In this document: positions 14,201-17,619 of the stretch, piece after piece
How positions within the stretch are numbered: position 1 is the stretch's first letter
Layout of the letters: each line of letters opens with the position of its first letter
DNA from: JAEZAF01 sp964395665
GTDB taxonomy: Bacteria; Chloroflexota; Anaerolineae; Aggregatilineales; Phototrophicaceae
Length of the DNA stretch: 17,619 nucleotides
Direction of reading: 5' to 3'
NCBI GenBank assembly: GCA_964395665.1
Contig: CAYNDH010000089.1
Span: 1-17,619, forward strand
Position numbers and translations under genes: made by a program
Notes under the pieces: model-generated
Told to the model about the DNA's origin: nothing
Databases searched by the model: none
What the model saw: the letters and a program-made list of their open reading frames with translations, nothing else

Positions 14201-15759
14201 CCATAACCCGCCGGGACCGCCGGAGAAGCAACGGTCACATCTGTCACCGGTGCGCTGGCGATCGTGGGTTGGCTGGTTTCGTTGTAGGACGCGACGGTCT
14301 GTTCCTGATCGCGCAGATACGGATCAAGGTAGCTCGGCCCGACCACCGTGCGATCCGGGTCGATCATCGGCACGCCGCTGCGCGGGACCGGCATATTGTA
14401 TTCATCGAGTTCGATGTCATCGACCTGATCGAAGATCGTCGGGCCGGTGGCTGCTGGCGGAATGGGCTGTGAATCCAGCGTGGGCAGCGGCGCATTGACA
14501 TAATAATCCGATGCGGGCAGACGCGGCGGAGTAGCCGCAATCCAGTCATTGTCCTGATACTTGTACCAGTTATCGCTTTCCGCACCAATCATCCACCAGA
14601 CCTGATCATCGTCGAGAATCATCAGGCTGCGGAGCTGTTCCTCAAACTGTTCCTGTGTGATCTGTCCGGCATGGAGCATCTGCCGCAGCGTGCGGACTTC
14701 TTCTTCCGTTTCGGTGAAACGGCGGGCGAGTTCTTCCTCACGTGGGTCCATCCCGGTCGCTGTGGGGGCTGGCCCGGTTGCGCCGGGTGGTGGGACGGTC
14801 GCGCCCTGATCCATGCCGGGCGGGATTGTGTTATCCAGGGCGGCAAGCTGCTGGCGGGCGTATTCGCTGGCTGCCGACGATGCATCCGTGCCACCTGCCG
14901 CGCCTGCTGGTGCATCGAACGCAGGCTGATCGCGTGTCGCCTCTGCTGGCATGGTGCTTTCCAGCGCTTCAAGCTGCTGACGGGCATAAGCTCCGGGATC
15001 ATTCTCCGGAGCTGCCGTACCCGCCGATGTGCTTTGTTGAAGCACGGCGCGTTCAGCAGGTGTGAGCGCATCAATCTCAAATTCGCCAGTATCCTCTTCG
15101 CTGTCGTCTGCATCTTCCGCTGGCATGACGGTGGTCACACTGGGGACAGCATCACTGGGCTGGATGCCGGTGCGCGGCTCTTCATCGACCAGGCTCGCCA
15201 GCGCGATCAGTTCGCTCATGCTGAACAGATCTTCGTCGTTCTCATCCTCAATGGCATCCAGCATCGCCATCATATCTTCAGGGGCCTGGGACGTCTGCGG
15301 GGCCGATGTGGTCTCCGCCTGTGCTTCCTGCTGACTGTCGGGCGTGTCGCTGGTCGCGTCGTCAGTCGTCGCGTCGTCAGTCGTCGCGTCGTCCGTCGTC
15401 GCCGCACTGGTCGTGGACTCTTCAGGTTCAGCCGTCACGACAAGCTGATCGGAATCACTGAAGGGGGTGTCCTCTGGCCGGGGACGGTGCCAACCGCCTG
15501 TAAAGTTCGGTTGATCTTCCATTTCCTTCGGCAGGGCAGGTACTTCGGCAGAACTCACTGTACTGGACTGCGGACGCTGCCAGGTTTCTGCACCGGGTTG
15601 ACGCCAGCCGCTCGACGGCGTCTGCCAGCCGGAACCGCCTGAAGAAGCAGAGGGTGCCGGATTTGCAGGATCAACCTGAGGTGCGGCATGGGTTTCGGTG
15701 CCGTTATCGGGCTGTTCATCTGGCGCATTATCATTCGAACGTGGTGGACGGTCGGACAT
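11260..15759 (-). CDS. Class A PBP homologue with all catalytic motifs lost (pseudoenzyme)
   Basis: 1499 residues. Start ATG 15759-15757 has AGGA 9 bases upstream; a TTG at 15780 lacks support. Order: about 555 cytoplasmic residues, low-complexity, with four WxxP motifs (W45, W52, W60, W90), TTDDA repeats (121-135), two YARQQL repeats (258, 300), a coiled stretch (340-385) and a Trp-rich module near 390-420. Then come a membrane helix (558-584), a GT51-like domain (about 630-800), a transpeptidase-like domain (900-1205), a Cys-containing segment, an Ig-like domain (about 1337-1425) and a Pro/Thr tail. Framework motifs are well kept (ITQ, DILQLYLNESFFGN, PTTY, TGT, DLWTVGF). Catalytic residues are not: GT51 Glu are Q649 and S708; SxxK is A946/Q949; SxN is Q1015; KTG is Q1153. 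With an intact 4.5-kb frame I infer a scaffold or sensor in the envelope rather than a peptidoglycan synthase. Confidence 0.88.
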   Translation of the reverse strand: MSDRPPRSNDNAPDEQPDNGTETHAAPQVDPANPAPSASSGGSGWQTPSSGWRQPGAETWQRPQSSTVSSAEVPALPKEMEDQPNFTGGWHRPRPEDTPFSDSDQLVVTAEPEESTTSAATTDDATTDDATTDDATSDTPDSQQEAQAETTSAPQTSQAPEDMMAMLDAIEDENDEDLFSMSELIALASLVDEEPRTGIQPSDAVPSVTTVMPAEDADDSEEDTGEFEIDALTPAERAVLQQSTSAGTAAPENDPGAYARQQLEALESTMPAEATRDQPAFDAPAGAAGGTDASSAASEYARQQLAALDNTIPPGMDQGATVPPPGATGPAPTATGMDPREEELARRFTETEEEVRTLRQMLHAGQITQEQFEEQLRSLMILDDDQVWWMIGAESDNWYKYQDNDWIAATPPRLPASDYYVNAPLPTLDSQPIPPAATGPTIFDQVDDIELDEYNMPVPRSGVPMIDPDRTVVGPSYLDPYLRDQEQTVASYNETSQPTIASAPVTDVTVASPAVPAGYGAIESPIVTAQPPALTDIEPYAPTYEEAEEAYRSNQIRNLVFAGLAALGIAFLIGVGVVLLILSWYNGIVEEYEPGIVALADYQPQFQTVTLLDYLDRPLATLSQAGQERIEVNLDQMSPYLIHAVVSTQNSTFFNDPGWDFGSVAGTFLDNLTNNPVDNTEQTITQRVAQALIVGGDSSASPETRLHSYVVAGEVTRRYNKNDILQLYLNESFFGNQNYGVEAASQFYFGISAEQLNLAQAAMLASILEDPVMYDPVTNREVALAHINDVLLRMGQVGCLDFQHGEWSAPSAQFCVTPTEVNSSQTILDTARIKARSYRPRQDDLEYPHFVTLVRQQLETAFGPNQLYSSGYTVRTTIVPELQDYVQDRLADQLVALSSNGVSQGAVLITEPVSGAIRVYIGSEDFYNSTNLGETDYARTYQYPGAAIQPIIYAAALDGLDRNGDGMLTNDEYLTPASILWDVPTTYDLNPQFSPTNFNNQFYGPVPVRLALAGQYNVSAVKALDFVGVDHFINTSRDMGLRWEENAAFGLPTALGEQGVRLYDMMVAYGTIATGGSRVPLHAVESIRDRAGNILELPETLRPPVQEQVLPSEIAFLLQHIMSDDSARVASGIPQNSPLNIGNLGRQGWVAAQTGTSAGNRDLWTVGFVSNTVVGVWLGRPDNGPISNQTGLTAAAPLWNNIMTQTVNSNTRSRPTSFPQPNTVSPVPICPDTGVEAGGTCASPIRNEYFAINRRPPPNTDGMVGQVEVNSWTGLLITEACDQPEDRIPVTYVNISDPSALAWLNTGAGRAYAQRIGLPQNIVPRPTLGCDVNTLLPTAVISSPVPNQPYQGQIDINGQVSAPPNFNRYTLEFAPVNTQNWQPITTSNVQQPMPNSVLGNWDTTAVPDGQYALRLGVFSNEGGFVFRTVTINVDNPDPTATPTPTVTPPPTPTELIFPTVPIGPTIPVGPTLDTGFATLPPLPFDDSAQPTATVDTSGS
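12844..12879 (-). other. EF-hand-like loop inside the transpeptidase-like domain
   Basis: Residues 961-972 of the PBP homologue read DRNGDGMLTNDE. This fits the canonical calcium loop D-x-[DN]-x-D-G-x-[ILV]-x3-E, with possible ligands D961, N963, D965 and E972. It lies 12 residues after the position where the catalytic lysine should be. A flanking helix pair is not obvious, so a single dockerin-like loop is the more cautious description. Confidence 0.5.
15355..15399 (-). repeat. In-frame 15-bp tandem repeat (TTDDA)3
   Basis: Three near-identical 15-base units in the cytoplasmic tail of the PBP homologue encode TTDDA three times, with a degenerate fourth (TSDT). They are in frame and so tolerated. 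This type of array changes length readily. Confidence 0.85.
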
Positions 15760-15802
15760 GTGACTTAATCCTGAACACAAGGATTACTATAAGCAAACAG
15801 GA

Positions 15803-15831
15803 AGTATACCGGCACGTGAAGAATGTCGCAA
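15803..15831 (-). promoter_or_regulatory. Candidate promoter of the PBP homologue gene
   Basis: On the minus strand TTGCGA (15831-15826, 4 of 6) and TATACT (15808-15803, 5 of 6) are separated by exactly 17 bases, 43 bases before the start codon. Confidence 0.6.
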
Positions 15832-15935
15832 AAATCATGAGCGTTCCGCCCCGACATCGTCCCCTGATTTCAGGATGCCTTAAACAGGTGAAAATCTGAT
15901 GAATGGTGAAAGTGGTGATGTTGACACGCTGCACG

Positions 15936-15941
15936 TATAAT
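15936..15941 (+). promoter_or_regulatory. Candidate -10 element of the aroF gene
   Basis: A perfect TATAAT would give a leader of about 110 bases. No convincing -35 lies 16-18 bases upstream; the nearby TTGACA (15921-15926) is only 9 bases away. The rest of the 298-base divergent gap (15760-16057) contains the opposite-strand promoter, the iterons and the hairpin listed separately. Confidence 0.45.
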
Positions 15942-15974
15942 GGTCGCCTGATCCGGCCTGATGCTGCGCTGGCC

Positions 15975-16007
15975 TATCCAGTGCGTATCCACAGCCGATC
16001 CACAGCG
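15975..16007 (+). repeat. Three 11-bp iterons in the aroF leader
   Basis: TATCCAGTGCG (15975), TATCCACAGCC (15986) and GATCCACAGCG (15997) are direct repeats with an exact 11-base period sharing ATCCA. They lie just downstream of the candidate transcription start. The second resembles a DnaA box (GTATCCACA, 8 of 9 matches) but the third less so. An operator or an RNA-binding site is possible. Confidence 0.5.
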
Positions 16008-16018
16008 TGCGTTTTCTG

Positions 16019-16048
16019 GCGTCCGCCTAACGGCCTGACGCTTATTTT
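16019..16048 (+). terminator. Hairpin plus T-rich tract before aroF (possible attenuator)
   Basis: GCGTC-C-GCC (16019-16027) pairs with GGC-CT-GACGC (16032-16041) around a TAAC loop, followed by TTATTTT. The ribosome site (GGGGG, 16049-16053) begins immediately after. The 3' arm, CGGCCTGACGC, has an upstream twin at 15954-15964 (CGGCCTGATGC) that could pair with the same 5' arm, allowing two exclusive folds. Confidence 0.35.
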
Positions 16049-16057
16049 GGGGGATAT

Positions 16058-17206
16058 ATGACTGATCATTCCGAATATCATCACGATCGCCACGCCGATC
16101 AGGAACAGCAGACCGACCATTTACAGGCGCTGCGTGCTGAGGTCGATGCGGTCAATATGCAGCTTCTCGATCTGCTGTCAAAACGCGCACAGATCGTCTC
16201 CGAAATCGGAAAGGTGCATACCAATCTGGGGAATTCCTTCTACGATCCGGTGCGCGAAGGCGAGATGCTCCAGACACTGGAGATGGCGAATCGCGGACCA
16301 TTCAGCAATGAGACGATCAAGGCGCTTTTCCGTGAGATCTTCCGCGCATCACTCGATCTTGAAGAGAAGCAGGCCAAGGCGAAGATCAAGGTGCAGCGTA
16401 AAACCGCCGACGAGCGCACGGTGGTCCGTTTCCCGGATGGCCTTGAAATCGGCGGCGGTGATTTCACGGTGATCTCCGGCCCATGCGCGGTCGAAAGTGT
16501 CGAGCAGATGGACGAAACGGCGGCGGCGCTGGCCTCTCGCGGCGTGCGCATCCTGCGTGGGATGGCCTACAAGCCGCGCACATCCCCCTATGAATTTCAG
16601 GGACTTGGTGAAGCCGGTCTGAAGATCGCGCGGCAGGTGGCGGATAAACATAACATGTATGTCGTCACCGAGATCATGGATATGAGCCAGGTCACGATGA
16701 TGAGCGATTATGTCGATATTTTCTGGGTGGGCGCACGCAATATGCAGAATGCATTTCTGCTCAAGGCGCTTGGTCAGCAGCGCAAGCCGGTGGTCCTCAA
16801 GCGCAGTTTCGGCGCGACTGTCGAAGAGTTCCTGTATGCGGCGGAATACATCGTCAGCAGCGGTAACCCGAATGTGATCCTGATGGAGCGCGGCATCCGC
16901 ACCTTTGAGAAAGTCACACGGGCGACACTGGATATCGGCGCGGTGGCGGTGCTGAAGCTGGATACGCATCTGCCGCTGATCGTCGATATTTCGCACTCCG
17001 CCGGACGCCGTGATATTGCCGTCCCACTGGCACGGGTTGCCAAGGCCAGCGGTGCAGATGGCCTGATGGTTGAGGTGCATCCGAATCCGCTCGTCGCGAT
17101 GAGCGATAGCAAGCAGCAGCTTTATATCCCGCAGTTCCATGAAGTGATGGACGCGCTCGATCAGGTGCAGATTGAGGAACCATCGAAGTCACATGTCCCG
17201 TCCTGA
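16058..17206 (+). CDS. aroF: Chorismate mutase-DAHP synthase (type I beta) fusion
   Basis: 382 residues. It makes 3-deoxy-D-arabino-heptulosonate 7-phosphate from phosphoenolpyruvate and erythrose 4-phosphate, the first shikimate step. Residues 20-105 are an AroQ-type chorismate mutase helix bundle (R26, R43, D63, R66, E67), which in the Bacillus AroA arrangement also provides feedback control. Residues about 120-370 are the synthase barrel: GPCAVES (141-147) with the metal Cys143, YKPRTSPYEFQGLG (171-184), GARNMQN (225-231), VVLKRS (245-250), ERGIRTFE (277-284), DISHSAGRRD (310-319), EVHPNP (339-344) and SDSKQQL (349-355). Metal ligands Cys143, His313, Glu339 and Asp350 are all present. Oddity: the mutase position equal to E. 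coli Lys39 is His54 (GKVH rather than GKAK), which could weaken mutase activity. The His/Asp/Gln-rich first 20 residues are unusual. Confidence 0.94.
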   Translation: MTDHSEYHHDRHADQEQQTDHLQALRAEVDAVNMQLLDLLSKRAQIVSEIGKVHTNLGNSFYDPVREGEMLQTLEMANRGPFSNETIKALFREIFRASLDLEEKQAKAKIKVQRKTADERTVVRFPDGLEIGGGDFTVISGPCAVESVEQMDETAAALASRGVRILRGMAYKPRTSPYEFQGLGEAGLKIARQVADKHNMYVVTEIMDMSQVTMMSDYVDIFWVGARNMQNAFLLKALGQQRKPVVLKRSFGATVEEFLYAAEYIVSSGNPNVILMERGIRTFEKVTRATLDIGAVAVLKLDTHLPLIVDISHSAGRRDIAVPLARVAKASGADGLMVEVHPNPLVAMSDSKQQLYIPQFHEVMDALDQVQIEEPSKSHVPS

Positions 17207-17254
17207 TCGGTCTGACAGAGGGGCGTCGGGATTGGCTGATCGGAAGGGCAGCAG

Positions 17255-17608
17255 ATGACAGGGCAGTGGATTTTCGCCGGTGTGATGGCGCTGCTCGGCG
17301 TGCTGGTGATCCGCGCCGGTCTGCGTATCATCCGTGAACGCAGTACGCGCACGGTACGGTTCACGGCAGGGCAGATCAAAGTCGATATTGTCAGCGGCTT
17401 TCCGGCGCTGCTGATCGCACTGGCCTATCTTGCATTCGGGGCAGCGTGTCTGTATCCGGTTGGGCAGATGGCGCTGTCTGCATTACAGAATGCAGCAGTC
17501 CCGGCATGGGATGCGCTGATCCTGCCGCCGGTGGTGGGATTCTTCGGGCTGTTCCTGTTCGCCGTGGTGATCGGGCTGGCTACCAGCCTGTTCCGGCGGG
17601 GGGATTAA
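17255..17608 (+). CDS. Small multi-pass membrane protein of unknown function
   Basis: 117 residues, complete, with three hydrophobic segments at about 4-22, 48-72 and 86-112. A basic stretch (RIIRERSTRTVRF, 24-36) lies between the first two. ATG 17255 is preceded by GGAAGGG (17242-17248). It starts 48 bases after the aroF stop with no terminator between, so it is probably co-transcribed. I do not recognise the family. Codon use matches the neighbouring core genes. Confidence 0.7.
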   Translation: MTGQWIFAGVMALLGVLVIRAGLRIIRERSTRTVRFTAGQIKVDIVSGFPALLIALAYLAFGAACLYPVGQMALSALQNAAVPAWDALILPPVVGFFGLFLFAVVIGLATSLFRRGD

Positions 17609-17619
17609 ACTGCTGGTTA

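Noticed and set aside
15355..15399. CRISPR-like array
   Set aside because: The units are contiguous 15-bp repeats without spacers, lie within a coding frame, and have no cas genes nearby.
14671..15642. 323-codon plus-strand open frame opposite the PBP homologue tail
   Set aside because: Cys/Arg-rich translation without recognisable motifs, lying over low-complexity GC-rich coding sequence. It is a shadow frame.
15921..15941. TTGACA followed by TATAAT upstream of aroF as a bipartite promoter
   Set aside because: The spacer is only 9 bases, far below the 16-18 needed by a sigma-70 type holoenzyme. Only the -10 was kept as a candidate.
16349..17140. 263-codon minus-strand open frame opposite aroF
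   Set aside because: The plus strand encodes an unmistakable DAHP synthase. The opposite frame has no family motifs or ribosome site.

Overview
The window (about 17.6 kb, roughly 55-60% GC by eye, with a 100-N scaffold gap at 7104-7203) reads like a draft-genome contig from a Chloroflexota (Anaerolineae-like) bacterium. This taxonomic reading is an inference. It rests on the style of the proteins: an SH3-type C-terminal module ending in YFLEP, a giant class A penicillin-binding-protein homologue with a Trp-rich cytoplasmic module and a Pro/Thr C-terminal tail, a secreted protein made almost wholly of TPRs, and a Get3-like ATPase with an HSP20-like tail. No rRNA, tRNA, CRISPR array or transposase was seen.

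Layout. 1-2036 (minus strand): an intergenic repeat, then a two-gene unit in which an ECF sigma factor is followed 2 bases later by its probable membrane-bound anti-sigma factor. 2232-3861 (plus): a CDP-alcohol phosphatidyltransferase and lgt (lipoprotein diacylglyceryl transferase) form a membrane-lipid/lipoprotein pair closed by a strong intrinsic terminator. 3888-5488: an unannotated 52-residue membrane peptide and an AT-richer secreted propeller/SH3 gene that looks compositionally foreign. 5617-9093 (plus): a Get3/ArsA-type ATPase with its own -10 element and terminator, then an ABC1/UbiB-family kinase-like protein interrupted by the assembly gap. 9170-15831 (minus): a second copy of the intergenic repeat, a secreted TPR protein, and a 1499-residue PBP homologue, each with a plausible promoter. 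15936-17608 (plus): a structured leader, a chorismate mutase-DAHP synthase fusion and a small membrane protein.

The most striking item is the PBP homologue at 11260-15759. It keeps the order of a class A PBP (cytoplasmic tail, one membrane helix, GT51-like domain, transpeptidase-like domain, C-terminal Ig-like domain), yet every catalytic hallmark checked is replaced: both GT51 glutamates (Gln, Ser), the SxxK serine and lysine (Ala, Gln), the SxN serine (Gln) and the KTG lysine (Gln). The frame is intact over 4.5 kb, so it is better read as a pseudoenzyme (scaffold or sensor) than a decaying gene. Its stop codon lies in a 15-bp tandem repeat that puts further stops in frame every 15 bases.

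Other points worth a look are the two dispersed repeats behind minus-strand genes, three 11-bp iterons plus a possible attenuator in the aroF leader, and an EF-hand-like loop inside the dead transpeptidase domain. Several genes concern the cell envelope (sigma/anti-sigma pair, phospholipid head-group transfer, Lgt, pseudo-PBP), but no single operon links them.
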